Positions 47,274-60,154 of a stretch of 64,000 bases of DNA are shown one piece after another. Position 1 is the first letter of the stretch, and the number at the start of each line of letters is the position of its first letter. The notes below the pieces were generated by a model. It did no database searches and had not been told where the DNA came from. It saw nothing but the letters and a program-made list of their open reading frames with translations. A program made the position numbers and the translations under genes. Origin of the DNA: Crossaster papposus (Eukaryota > Echinodermata > Asteroidea > Velatida > Solasteridae); assembly GCA_037893245.1 (NCBI GenBank), contig JBAIAA010001627.1, forward strand, positions 17,877 to 81,876, written 5' to 3'.

Positions 47274-49497
47274 GCATAAGAAATAAACACATGATGTCGG
47301 GACAAGCCCTCGAGTTAAATATGTAAAGGGAAAGAAGTGTGCATAAGAAATAATAAAGGGAAATAAGTGTGCATACGAAATATGTAAAGGGAAATAAGTG
47401 TGCATAAGAAATATGTAAAGGGAAAGAAGTGTGCATAAGAAATATGTAAAGGGAAAGAAGTGTGCATAAGAAATATGTAAAGGGAAATAAGTGTGCATAA
47501 GAAATATGTAAAGGGAAAGAAGTGTGCATAAGAAATATGTAAAGGGAAAGAAGTGTGCATAAGAAATATGTAAAGGGAAAGAAGTGTGCATAAGAAATAT
47601 GTAAAGGGAAAGAAGTTTGCATAAGAAATATGTAAAGGGAAAGAAGTGTGCATAAGAAATAAACACATGATGTCGGGACAAGCCCTCGAGTTAAATATGT
47701 AAAGGGAAAGAAGTGTGCATAAGAAATAATAAAGGGAAATAAGTGTGCATAAGAAATATGTAAAGGGAACGAAGTGTGCATAAGAAATATGTAAAGGGAA
47801 AGAAGTGTGCATAAGAAATATGTAAAGGGAAAGAAGTGTGCATAAGAAATATGTAAAGGGAAATAAGTGTGCATAAGAAATATGTAAAGGGAAAGAAGTG
47901 TGCATAAGAAATATGTAAAGGGAAAGAAGTGTGCATAAGAAATATGTAAAGGGAAAGAAGTGTGCATAAGAAATATGTAAAGGGAAAGAAGTTTGCATAA
48001 GAAATATGTAAAGGGAAAGAAGTGTGCATAAGAAATAAACACATGATGTCGGGACAAGCCCTCGAGTTAAATATGTAAAGGGAAAGAAGTGTGCATAAGA
48101 AATAATAAAGGGAAAGAAGTGTGCATAAGAAATATGTAAAGGGAAATAAGTGTGCATAAGAAATATGTAAAGGGAAAGAAGTGTGCATATGAAATATGTA
48201 AAGGGAAATAAGTGTGCATAAGAAATATGTAAAGGGAAAGAAGTGTGCATAAGAAATATGTAAAGGGAAAGAAGTGTGCATAAGAAATATGTAAAGGGAA
48301 ATAAGTGTGCATAAGAAATATGTAAAGGGAAAGAAGTGTGCATAAGAAATATGTAAAGGGAAAGAAGTGTGCATAAGAAATATGTAAAGGGAAAGAAGTG
48401 TGCATAAGAAATATGTAAAGGGAAAGAAGTGTGCATAAGAAATATGTAAAGGGAAAGAAGTGTGCATAAGAAATATGTAAAGGGAAAGAAGTGTGCATAA
48501 GAAATATGTAAAGGGAAAGAAGTGTGCATAAGAAATATGTAAAGGGAAAGAAGTGTGCATAAGAAATATGTAAAGGGAAAGAAGTGTGCATAAAAAAATA
48601 TGTAAAGGGAAAGAAGTGTGCATAAGAAATATGTAAAGGGAAAGAAGTGTGCATGAGAAATATGTAAAGGGAACGAAGTGTGCATCAGAAATATGTAAAG
48701 GGAAAGAAGTGTGCATAAGAAATATGTAAAGGGAAAGAAGTGTGCATAAGAAATATGTAAATGGAAAGAAGTGTGCATAAGAAATATGTAAAGGGAAAGA
48801 AGTGTGCATAAGAAATATGTAAAGGGAAAGAAGTGTGCATAAGAAATATGTAAAGGGAAAGAAGTGTGCATAAGAAATATGTAAAGGGAAAGAAGTGTGC
48901 ATAAGAAATATGTAAAGGGAAAGAAGTGTGCATAAGAAATATGTAAAGGAAAAGAAGTGTGCATAAGAAATATGTAAAGGGAAAGAAGTGTGCATAAGAA
49001 ATATGTAAAGGGAAAGAAGTGTGCATAAGAAATATGTAAAGGGAAAGAAGTGTGCATAAGAAATATGTAAAGGGAAAGAAGTGTGCATAAGAAATATGTA
49101 AAGGGAAAGAAGTGTGCATAAGAAATATGTAAAGGGAAAGAAGTGTGCATAAGAAATAAACACATGATGTGGGAACAAGCCCTCGAGTTAAATATGTAAA
49201 GGGAAAGAAGTGTGCATAAGAAATAAACACATGATGTGGGAACAAGCCCTCGAGTTAAATATGTAAAGGGAAAGAAGTGTGCATAAGAAATATGTAAAGG
49301 GAAAGAAGAGTGCATAAGAAATATGTAAAGGGAAAGAAGTGTGCATAAGAAATATGTAAAGGGAAAGAAGTGTGCATAAGAAATATGTAAAGGGAAAGAA
49401 GTGTGCATAAGAAATATGTAAAGGGAAAGAAGTGTGCATAAGAAATATGTAAAGGGAAAGAAGTGTGCATAAGAAATATGTAAAGGGAAAGAAGTGT
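47274..49497 (+). repeat. Higher-order block 6: full alpha-beta-gamma with 1121-bp interval
   Basis: Class C inserts lie at 47284-47319 (alpha, GCATACGAAA), 47660-47695 (beta, GGGAACGAAG) and 48036-48071 (gamma, GCATATGAAA). The gamma interval is exactly 1121 bp and contains the 32-mer GCATAAAAAAATATG near 48590. Two class G inserts follow at 49157-49192 and 49224-49259, then seven monomers with the AAGAAGAGTGC mark. From beta onward it copies block 1, with small differences such as GCATCAGAAA near 48685. Confidence 0.93.
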
Positions 49498-51876
49498 GCA
49501 TAAGAAATAAACACATGATGTCGGGACAAGCCCTCGAGTTAAATATGTAAAGGGAAAGAAGTGTGCATAAGAAATAATAAAGGGAAATAAGTGTGCATAC
49601 GAAATATGTAAAGGGAAATAAGTGTGCATAAGAAATATGTAAAGGGAAAGAAGTGTGCATAAGAAATATGTAAAGGGAAAGAAGTGTGCATAAGAAATAT
49701 GTAAAGGGAAATAAGTGTGCATAAGAAATATGTAAAGGGAAAGAAGTGTGCATAAGAAATATGTAAAGGGAAAGAAGTGTGCATAAGAAATATGTAAAGG
49801 GAAAGAAGTGTGCATAAGAAATATGTAAAGGGAAAGAAGTGTGCATAAGAAATATGTAAAGGGAAAGAAGTGTGCATAAGAAATATGTAAAGGGAAAGAA
49901 GTGTGCATAAGAAATATGTAAAGGGAAAGAAGTGTGCATAAGAAATATGTAAAGGGAAAGAAGTTTGCATAAGAAATATGTAAAGGGAAAGAAGTGTGCA
50001 TAAGAAATAAACACATGATGTCGGGACAAGCCCTCGAGTTAAATATGTAAAGGGAAAGAAGTGTGCATAAGAAATAATAAAGGGAAATAAGTGTGCATAA
50101 GAAATATGTAAAGGGAACGAAGTGTGCATAAGAAATATGTAAAGGGAAAGAAGTGTGCATAAGAAATATGTAAAGGGAAAGAAGTGTGCATAAGAAATAT
50201 GTAAAGGGAAATAAGTGTGCATAAGAAATATGTAAAGGGAAAGAAGTGTGCATAAGAAATATGTAAAGGGAAAGAAGTGTGCATAAGAAATATGTAAAGG
50301 GAAAGAAGTGTGCATAAGAAATATGTAAAGGGAAAGAAGTTTGCATAAGAAATATGTAAAGGGAAAGAAGTGTGCATAAGAAATAAACACATGATGTCGG
50401 GACAAGCCCTCGAGTTAAATATGTAAAGGGAAAGAAGTGTGCATAAGAAATAATAAAGGGAAAGAAGTGTGCATAAGAAATATGTAAAGGGAAATAAGTG
50501 TGCATAAGAAATATGTAAAGGGAAAGAAGTGTGCATATGAAATATGTAAAGGGAAATAAGTGTGCATAAGAAATATGTAAAGGGAAAGAAGTGTGCATAA
50601 GAAATATGTAAAGGGAAAGAAGTGTGCATAAGAAATATGTAAAGGGAAATAAGTGTGCATAAGAAATATGTAAAGGGAAAGAAGTGTGCATAAGAAATAT
50701 GTAAAGGGAAAGAAGTGTGCATAAGAAATATGTAAAGGGAAAGAAGTGTGCATAAGAAATATGTAAAGGGAAAGAAGTGTGCATAAGAAATATGTAAAGG
50801 GAAAGAAGTGTGCATAAGAAATATGTAAAGGGAAAGAAGTGTGCATAAGAAATATGTAAAGGGAAAGAAGTGTGCATAAGAAATATGTAAAGGGAAAGAA
50901 GTGTGCATAAGAAATATGTAAAGGGAAAGAAGTGTGCATAAAAAAATATGTAAAGGGAAAGAAGTGTGCATAAGAAATATGTAAAGGGAAAGAAGTGTGC
51001 ATGAGAAATATGTAAAGGGAACGAAGTGTGCATAAGAAATATGTAAAGGGAAAGAAGTGTGCATAAGAAATATGTAAAGGGAAAGAAGTGTGCATAAGAA
51101 ATATGTAAATGGAAAGAAGTGTGCATAAGAAATATGTAAAGGGAAAGAAGTGTGCATAAGAAATATGTAGAGGGAAAGAAGTGTGCATAAGAAATATGTA
51201 AAGGGAAAGAAGTGTGCATAAGAAATATGTAAAGGGAAAGAAGTGTGCATAAGAAATATGTAAAGGGAAAGAAGTGTGCATAAGAAATATGTAAAGGAAA
51301 AGAAGTGTGCATAAGAAATATGTAAAGGGAAAGAAGTGTGCATAAGAAATATGTAAAGGGAAAGAAGTGTGCATAAGAAATATGTAAAGGGAAAGAAGTG
51401 TGCATAAGAAATATGTAAAGGGAAAGAAGTGTGCATAAGAAATATGTAAAGGGAAAGAAGTGTGCATAAGAAATATGTAAAGGGAAAGAAGTGTGCATAA
51501 GAAATAAACACATGATGTGGGAACAAGCCCTCGAGTTAAATATGTAAAGGGAAAGAAGTGTGCATAAGAAATAAACACATGATGTGGGAACAAGCCCTCG
51601 AGTTAAATATGTAAAGGGAAAGAAGTGTGCATAAGAAATATGTAAAGGGAAAGAAGAGTGCATAAGAAATATGTAAAGGGAAAGAAGTGTGCATAAGAAA
51701 TATGTAAAGGGAAAGAAGTGTGCATAAGAAATATGTAAATGGAAAGAAGTGTGCATAAGAAATATGTAAAGGGAAAGAAGTGTGCATAAGAAATATGTAA
51801 AGGGAAAGAAGTGTGCATAAGAAATATGTAAAGGGAAAGAAGTGTGCATAAGAAATATGTAAAGGGAAAGAAGTGT
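49498..51876 (+). repeat. Higher-order block 7: full alpha-beta-gamma, alpha extended to 500 bp
   Basis: The alpha insert is at 49508-49543. Its interval is 500 bp, four monomers longer than usual (376 + 4x31). Beta is at 50008-50043 and gamma at 50384-50419. The 1121-bp gamma interval then leads to two class G inserts at 51505-51540 and 51572-51607. TAGAGGG near 51170 is shared with block 1 (near 32851) but absent from blocks 6 and 8. Confidence 0.93.
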
Positions 51877-53821
51877 GCATAAGAAATAAACACATGATGT
51901 CGGGACAAGCCCTCGAGTTAAATATGTAAAGGGAAAGAAGTGTGCATAAGAAATAATAAAGGGAAATAAGTGTGCATACGAAATATGTAAAGGGAAATAA
52001 GTGTGCATAAGAAATATGTAAAGGGAAAGAAGTGTGCATAAGAAATATGTAAAGGGAAAGAAGTGTGCATAAGAAATATGTAAAGGGAAATAAGTGTGCA
52101 TAAGAAATATGTAAAGGGAAAGAAGTGTGCATAAGAAATATGTAAAGGGAAAGAAGTGTGCATAAGAAATATGTAAAGGGAAAGAAGTGTGCATAAGAAA
52201 TATGTAAAGGGAAAGAAGTTTGCATAAGAAATATGTAAAGGGAAAGAAGTGTGCATAAGAAATAAACACATGATGTCGGGACAAGCCCTCGAGTTAAATA
52301 TGTAAAGGGAAAGAAGTGTGCATAAGAAATAATAAAGGGAAATAAGTGTGCATAAGAAATATGTAAAGGGAACGAAGTGTGCATAAGAAATATGTAAAGG
52401 GAAAGAAGTGTGCATAAGAAATATGTAAAGGGAAAGAAGTGTGCATAAGAAATATGTAAAGGGAAATAAGTGTGCATAAGAAATATGTAAAGGGAAAGAA
52501 GTGTGCATAAGAAATATGTAAAGGGAAAGAAGTTTGCATAAGAAATATGTAAAGGGAAAGAAGTGTGCATAAGAAATAAACACATGATGTCGGGACAAGC
52601 CCTCGAGTTAAATATGTAAAGGGAAAGAAGTGTGCATAAGAAATAATAAAGGGAAAGAAGTGTGCATAAGAAATATGTAAAGGGAAATAAGTGTGCATAA
52701 GAAATATGTAAAGGGAAAGAAGTGTGCATATGAAATATGTAAAGGGAAATAAGTGTGCATAAGAAATATGTAAAGGGAAAGAAGTGTGCATAAGAAATAT
52801 GTAAAGGGAAAGAAGTGTGCATAAGAAATATGTAAAGGGAAATAAGTGTGCATAAGAAATATGTAAAGGGAAAGAAGTGTGCATAAGAAATATGTAAAGG
52901 GAAAGAAGTGTGCATAAGAAATATGTAAAGGGAAAGAAGTGTGCATAAGAAATATGTAAAGGGAAAGAAGTGTGCATAAGAAATATGTAAAGGGAAAGAA
53001 GTGTGCATAAGAAATATGTAAAGGGAAAGAAGTGTGCATAAGAAATATGTAAAGGGAAAGAAGTGTGCATAAGAAATATGTAAAGGGAAAGAAGTGTGCA
53101 TAAGAAATATGTAAAGGGAAAGAAGTGTGCATAAAAAAATATGTAAAGGGAAAGAAGTGTGCATAAGAAATATGTAAAGGGAAAGAAGTGTGCATGAGAA
53201 ATATGTAAAGGGAACGAAGTGTGCATAAGAAATATGTAAAGGGAAAGAAGTGTGCATAAGAAATATGTAAAGGGAAAGAAGTGTGCATAAGAAATATGTA
53301 AATGGAAAGAAGTGTGCATAAGAAATATGTAAAGGGAAAGAAGTGTGCATAAGAAATATGTAAAGGGAAAGAAGTGTGCATAAGAAATATGTAAAGGGAA
53401 AGAAGTGTGCATAAGAAATATGTAAAGGGAAAGAAGTGTGCATAAGAAATATGTAAAGGGAAAGAAGTGTGCATAAGAAATATGTAAAGGAAAAGAAGTG
53501 TGCATAAGAAATATGTAAAGGGAAAGAAGTGTGCATAAGAAATATGTAAAGGGAAAGAAGTGTGCATAAGAAATATGTAAAGGGAAAGAAGTGTGCATAA
53601 GAAATATGTAAAGGGAAAGAAGTGTGCATAAGAAATATGTAAAGGGAAAGAAGTGTGCATAAGAAATATGTAAAGGGAAAGAAGTGTGCATAAGAAATAA
53701 ACACATGATGTGGGAACAAGCCCTCGAGTTAAATATGTAAAGGGAAAGAAGTGTGCATAAGAAATAAACACATGATGTGGGAACAAGCCCTCGAGTTAAA
53801 TATGTAAAGGGAAAGAAGTGT
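51877..53821 (+). repeat. Higher-order block 8: full alpha-beta-gamma, beta shortened to 314 bp
   Basis: Class C inserts lie at 51887-51922 (alpha), 52263-52298 (beta) and 52577-52612 (gamma). The beta interval is 314 bp, two monomers shorter than usual. Gamma again spans exactly 1121 bp to a pair of class G inserts at 53698-53733 and 53765-53800. Here the monomer after the pair is plain, without the AAGAAGAGTGC mark, and a uniform run follows. This is the right edge of the mosaic zone. Confidence 0.93.
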
Positions 53822-56800
53822 GCATAAGAAATATGTAAAGGGAAAGAAGTGTGCATAAGAAATATGTAAAGGGAAAGAAGTGTGCATAAGAAATATGTAA
53901 AGGGAAAGAAGTGTGCATAAGAAATATGTAAAGGGGAAGAAGTGTGCATAAGAAATATGTAAAGGGAAAGACGTGTGCATAAGAAATATGTAAAGGGAAA
54001 GAAGTGTGCATAAGAAATATGTAAAGGGAAAGAAGTGTGCATAAGAAATATGTAAAGGGAAAGAAGTGTGCATAAGAAATATGTAAAGGGAAAGAAGTGT
54101 GCATAAGAAATATGTAAAGGGAAAGAAGTGTGCATAAGAAATATGTAAAGGGAAAGAAGTGTGCATAAGAAATATGTAAAGGGAAAGAAGTGTGCATAAG
54201 AAATATGTAAAGGGAAAGAAGTGTGCATAAGAAATATGTAAAGGGAAAGAAGTGTGCATAAGAAATATGTAAAGGGAAAGAAGTGTGCATAAGAAATATG
54301 TAAAGGGAAAGAAGTGTGCATAAGAAATATGTAAAGGGAAAGAAGTGTGCATAAGAAATATGTAAAGGGAAAGAAGTGTGCATAAGAAATATGTAAAGGG
54401 AAAGAAGTGTGCATAAGAAATATGTAAAGGGAAAGAAGTGTGCATAAGAAATATGTAAAGGGAAAGAAGTGTGCATAAGAAATATGTAAAGGGAAAGAAG
54501 TGTGCATAAGAAATATGTAAAGGGAAAGAAGTGTGCATAAGAAATATGTAAAGGGAAAGAAGTGTGCATAAGAAATATGTAAAGGGAAAGAAGTGTGCAT
54601 AAGAAATATGTAAAGGGAAAGAAGTGTGCATAAGAAATATGTAAAGGGAAAGAAGTGTGCATAAGAAATATGTAAAGGGAAAGAAGTGTGCATAAGAAAT
54701 ATGTAAAGGGAAAGAAGTGTGCATAAGAAATATGTAAAGGGAAAGAAGTGTGCATAAGAAATATGTAAAGGGAAAGAAGTGTGCATAAGAAATATGTAAA
54801 GGGAAAGAAGTGTGCATAAGAAATATGTAAAGGGAAAGAAGTGTGCATAAGAAATATGTAAAGGGAAAGAAGTGTGCATAAGAAATATGTAAAGGGAAAG
54901 AAGTGTGCATAAGAAATATGTAAAGGGAAAGAAGTGTGCATAAGAAATATGTAAAGGGAAAGAAGTGTGCATAAGAAATATGTAAAGGGAAAGAAGTGTG
55001 CATAAGAAATATGTAAAGGGAAAGAAGTGTGCATAAGAAATATGTAAAGGGAAAGAAGTGTGCATAAGAAATATGTAAAGGGAAAGAAGTGTGCATAAGA
55101 AATATGTAAAGGGAAAGAAGTGTGCATAAGAAATATGTAAAGGGAAAGAAGTGTGCATAAGAAATATGTAAAGGGAAAGAAGTGTGCATAAGAAATATGT
55201 AAAGGGAAAGAAGTGTGCATAAGAAATATGTAAAGGGAAAGAAGTGTGCATAAGAAATATGTAAAGGGAAAGAAGTGTGCATAAGAAATATGTAAAGGGA
55301 AAGAAGTGTGCATAAGAAATATGTAAAGGGAAAGAAGTGTGCATAAGAAATATGTAAAGGGAAAGAAGTGTGCATAAGAAATATGTAAAGGGAAAGAAGT
55401 GTGCATAAGAAATATGTAAAGGGAAAGAAGTGTGCATAAGAAATATGTAAAGGGAAAGAAGTGTGCATAAGAAATATGTAAAGGGAAAGAAGTGTGCATA
55501 AGAAATATGTAAAGGGAAAGAAGTGTGCATAAGAAATATGTAAAGGGAAAGAAGTGTGCATAAGAAATATGTAAAGGGAAAGAAGTGTGCATAAGAAATA
55601 TGTAAAGGGAAAGAAGTGTGCATAAGAAATATGTAAAGGGAAAGAAGTGTGCATAAGAAATATGTAAAGGGAAAGAAGTGTGCATAAGAAATATGTAAAG
55701 GGAAAGAAGTGTGCATAAGAAATATGTAAAGGGAAAGAAGTGTGCATAAGAAATATGTAAAGGGAAAGAAGTGTGCATAAGAAATATGTAAAGGGAAAGA
55801 AGTGTGCATAAGAAATATGTAAAGGGAAAGAAGTGTGCATAAGAAATATGTAAAGGGAAAGAAGTGTGCATAAGAAATATGTAAAGGGAAAGAAGTGTGC
55901 ATAAGAAATATGTAAAGGGAAAGAAGTGTGCATAAGAAATATGTAAAGGGAAAGAAGTGTGCATAAGAAATATGTAAAGGGAAAGAAGTGTGCATAAGAA
56001 ATATGTAAAGGGAAAGAAGTGTGCATAAGAAATATGTAAAGGGAAAGAAGTGTGCATAAGAAATATGTAAAGGGAAAGAAGTGTGCATAAGAAATATGTA
56101 AAGGGAAAGAAGTGTGCATAAGAAATATGTAAAGGGAAAGAAGTGTGCATAAGAAATATGTAAAGGGAAAGAAGTGTGCATAAGAAATATGTAAAGGGAA
56201 AGAAGTGTGCATAAGAAATATGTAAAGGGAAAGAAGTGTGCATAAGAAATATGTAAAGGGAAAGAAGTGTGCATAAGAAATATGTAAAGGGAAAGAAGTG
56301 TGCATAAGAAATATGTAAAGGGAAAGAAGTGTGCATAAGAAATATGTAAAGGGAAAGAAGTGTGCATAAGAAATATGTAAAGGGAAAGAAGTGTGCATAA
56401 GAAATATGTAAAGGGAAAGAAGTGTGCATAAGAAATATGTAAAGGGAAAGAAGTGTGCATAAGAAATATGTAAAGGGAAAGAAGTGTGCATAAGAAATAT
56501 GTAAAGGGAAAGAAGTGTGCATAAGAAATATGTAAAGGGAAAGAAGTGTGCATAAGAAATATGTAAAGGGAAAGAAGTGTGCATAAGAAATATGTAAAGG
56601 GAAAGAAGTGTGCATAAGAAATATGTAAAGGGAAAGAAGTGTGCATAAGAAATATGTAAAGGGAAAGAAGTGTGCATAAGAAATATGTAAAGGGAAAGAA
56701 GTGTGCATAAGAAATATGTAAAGGGAAAGAAGTGTGCATAAGAAATATGTAAAGGGAAAGAAGTGTGCATAAGAAATATGTAAAGGGAAAGAAGTGTGCA

Positions 56801-58378
56801 TAAGAAATATGTAAAGGGAAAGAAGTGTGCATAAGAAATATGTAAAGGGAAAGAAGTGTGCATAAGAAATATGTAAAGGGAAAGAAGTGTGCATAAGAAA
56901 TATGTAAAGGGAAAGAAGTGTGCATAAGAAATATGTAAAGGGAAAGAAGTGTGCATAAGAAATATGTAAAGGGAAAGAAGTGTGCATAAGAAATATGTAA
57001 AGGGAAAGAAGTGTGCATAAGAAATATGTAAAGGGAAAGAAGTGTGCATAAGAAATATGTAAAGGGAAAGAAGTGTGCATAAGAAATATGTAAAGGGAAA
57101 GAAGTGTGCATAAGAAATATGTAAAGGGAAAGAAGTGTGCATAAGAAATATGTAAAGGGAAAGAAGTGTGCATAAGAAATATGTAAAGGGAAAGAAGTGT
57201 GCATAAGAAATATGTAAAGGGAAAGAAGTGTGCATAAAAAATATGTAAAGGGAAAGAAGTGTGCATACGAAATATGTAAAGGGAAAGAAGTGTGCATAAG
57301 AAATATGTAAAGGGAAAGAAGTGTGCATAAGAAATATGTAAAGGGAAAGAAGTGTGCATAAGAAATATGTAAAGGGAAAGAAGTGTGCATAAGAAATATG
57401 TAAAGGGAAAGAAGTGTGCATAAGAAATATGTAAAGGGAAAGAAGTGTGCATAAGAAATATGTAAAGGGAAAGAAGTGTGCATAAGAAATATGTAAAGGG
57501 AAAGAAGTGTGCATAAGAAATATGTAAAGGGAAAGAAGTGTGCATAAGAAATATGTAAAGGGAAAGAAGTGTGCATAAGAAATATGTAAAGGGAAAGAAG
57601 TGTGCATAAGAAATATGTAAAGGGAAAGAAGTGTGCATAAGAAATATGTAAAGGGAAAGAAGTGTGCATAAGAAATATGTAAAGGGAAAGAAGTGTGCAT
57701 AAGAAATATGTAAAGGGAAAGAAGTGTGCATAAGAAATATGTAAAGGGAAAGAAGTGTGCATAAGAAATATGTAAAGGGAAAGAAGTGTGCATAAGAAAT
57801 ATGTAAAGGGAAAGAAGTGTGCATAAGAAATATGTAAAGGGAAAGAAGTGTGCATAAGAAATATGTAAAGGGAAAGAAGTGTGCATAAGAAATATGTAAA
57901 GGGAAAGAAGTGTGCATAAGAAATATGTAAAGGGAAAGAAGTGTGCATAAGAAATATGTAAAGGGAAAGAAGTGTGCATAAGAAATATGTAAAGGGAAAG
58001 AAGTGTGCATAAGAAATATGTAAAGGGAAAGAAGTGTGCATAAGAAATATGTAAAGGGAAAGAAGTGTGCATAAGAAATATGTAAAGGGAAAGAAGTGTG
58101 CATAAGAAATATGTAAAGGGAAAGAAGTGTGCATAAGAAATATGTAAAGGGAAAGAAGTGTGCATAAGAAATATGTAAAGGGAAAGAAGTGTGCATAAGA
58201 AATATGTAAAGGGAAAGAAGTGTGCATAAGAAATATGTAAAGGGAAAGAAGTGTGCATAAGAAATATGTAAAGGGAAAGAAGTGTGCATAAGAAATATGT
58301 AAAGGGAAAGAAGTGTGCATAAGAAATATGTAAAGGGAAAGAAGTGTGCATAAGAAATATGTAAAGGGAAAGAAGTGT
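53822..58378 (+). repeat. Near-identical monomer run
   Basis: Exactly 147 monomers by length. Only a few substitutions were seen: AAGGGGAAG near 53936, AAAGACGTG near 53972, GCATAAAAAA near 57238 and GCATACGAAA near 57268. No gene or other element is visible. Confidence 0.93.
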
Positions 58379-58512
58379 GCATAAGAAATAAACACATGAT
58401 GTGGGAACAAGCCCTCGAGTTAAATATGTAAAGGGAAAGAAGTGTGCATAAGAAATAAACACATGATGTGGGAACAAGCCCTCGAGTTAAATATGTAAAG
58501 GGAAAGAAGTGT
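58379..58512 (+). repeat. Two tandem class G 67-mers
   Basis: Inserts lie at 58389-58424 and 58456-58491, both class G with CTCGAG. The paired arrangement is the same as at the ends of higher-order blocks 1, 6, 7 and 8. Confidence 0.94.
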
Positions 58513-59318
58513 GCATAAGAAATATGTAAAGGGAAAGAAGTGTGCATAAGAAATATGTAAAGGGAAAGAAGTGTGCATAAGAAATATGTAAAGGGAAAGA
58601 AGTGTGCATAAGAAATATGTAAAGGGAAAGAAGTGTGCATAAGAAATATGTAAAGGGAAAGAAGTGTGCATAAGAAATATGTAAAGGGAAAGAAGTGTGC
58701 ATAAGAAATATGTAAAGGGAAAGAAGTGTGCATAAGAAATATGTAAAGGGAAAGAAGTGTGCATAAGAAATATGTAAAGGGAAAGAAGTGTGCATAAGAA
58801 ATATGTAAAGGGAAAGAAGTGTGCATAAGAAATATGTAAAGGGAAAAAAGTGTGCATAAGAAATATGTAAAGGGAAAGAAGTGTGCATAAGAAATATGTA
58901 AAGGGAAAGAAGTGTGCATAAGAAATATGTAAAGGGAAAGAAGTGTGCATAAGAAATATGTAAAGGGAAAGAAGTGTGCATAAGAAATATGTAAAGGGAA
59001 AGAAGTGTGCATAAGAAATATGTAAAGGGAAAGAAGTGTGCATAAGAAATATGTAAAGGGAAAGAAGTGTGCATAAGAAATATGTAAAGGGAAAGAAGTG
59101 TGCATAAGAAATATGTAAAGGGAAAGAAGTGTGCATAAGAAATATGTAAAGGGAAAGAAGTGTGCATAAGAAATATGTAAAGGGAAAGAAGTGTGCATAA
59201 AAAATATGTAAAGGGAAAGAAGTGTGCATAAGAAATATGTAAAGGGAAAGAAGTGTGCATAAGAAATATGTAAAGGGAAAGAAGTGTGCATAAGAAATAT
59301 GTAAAGGGAAAGAAGTGT
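58513..59318 (+). repeat. Plain monomer run
   Basis: Twenty-six monomers with few substitutions (GGGAAAAAAG near 58847, GCATAAAAAA near 59200). Nothing else is visible. Confidence 0.92.
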
Positions 59319-59653
59319 GCATAAGAAATAAACACATGATGTCGGGACAAGCCCTCGAGTTAAATATGTAAAGGGAAAGAAGTGTGCATAAGAAATAAAC
59401 ACATGATGTGGGAACAAGCCCTCGAGTTAAATATGTAAAGGGAAAAAAGTGTGCATAAGAAATAAACACATGATGTGGGAACAAGCCCTCGAGTTAAATA
59501 TGTAAAGGGAAAGAAGTGTGCATAAGAAATAAACACATGATGTGGGAACAAGCCCTCGAGTTAAATATGTAAAGGGAAAGAAGTGTGCATAAGAAATAAA
59601 CACATGATGTGGGAACAAGCCCTCGAGTTAAATATGTAAAGGGAAAGAAGTGT
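59319..59653 (+). repeat. Five tandem 67-mers (one class C, four class G)
   Basis: Inserts start at 59329 (class C), 59396, 59463, 59530 and 59597 (class G), each exactly 67 bp after the previous one. No 30-bp monomer follows the class C insert, unlike in the 376-bp modules. This is the longest head-to-tail run of 67-mers in the window. Confidence 0.95.
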
Positions 59654-60087
59654 GCATAAGAAATATGTAAAGGGAAAGAAGTGTGCATAAGAAATATGTA
59701 AAGGGAAAGAAGTGTGCATAAGAAATATGTAAAGGGAAAGAAGTGTGCATAAGAAATATGTAAAGGGAAAGAAGTGTGCATAAGAAATATGTAAAGGGAA
59801 AGAAGTGTGCATAAGAAATATGTAAAGGGAAAGAAGTGTGCATAAGAAATATGTAAAGGGAAAGAAGTGTGCATAAGAAATATGTAAAGGGAAAGAAGTG
59901 TGCATAAGAAATATGTAAAGGGAAAGAAGTGTGCATAAGAAATATGTAAAGGGAAAGAAGTGTGCATAAGAAATATGTAAAGGGAAAGAAGTGTGCATAA
60001 GAAATATGTAAAGGGAAAGAAGTGTGCATAAGAAATATGTAAAGGGAAAGAAGTGTGCATAAGAAATATGTAAAGGGAAAGAAGTGT
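59654..60087 (+). repeat. Plain monomer run
   Basis: Fourteen consensus monomers. The resulting 501-bp insert spacing (67 + 14x31) recurs between 60640 and 61141. Confidence 0.92.
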
Positions 60088-60154
60088 GCATAAGAAATAA
60101 ACACACGATGTGGGAACAAGCCCTCGAGTTAAATATGTAAAGGGAAAGAAGTGT
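60088..60154 (+). repeat. Single class G 67-mer with a point variant
   Basis: The insert at 60098-60133 reads ACACACGATG instead of ACACATGATG, which breaks the CACATGATGTG palindrome. CTCGAG is kept. Confidence 0.94.

Noticed and set aside
31681-53821. A CRISPR array, because of short regular repeats with 36-bp pieces between
   Set aside because: There are no unique spacers: both the 31-bp repeats and the 36-bp inserts are constant. The repeats abut directly, and no cas gene or leader is present.
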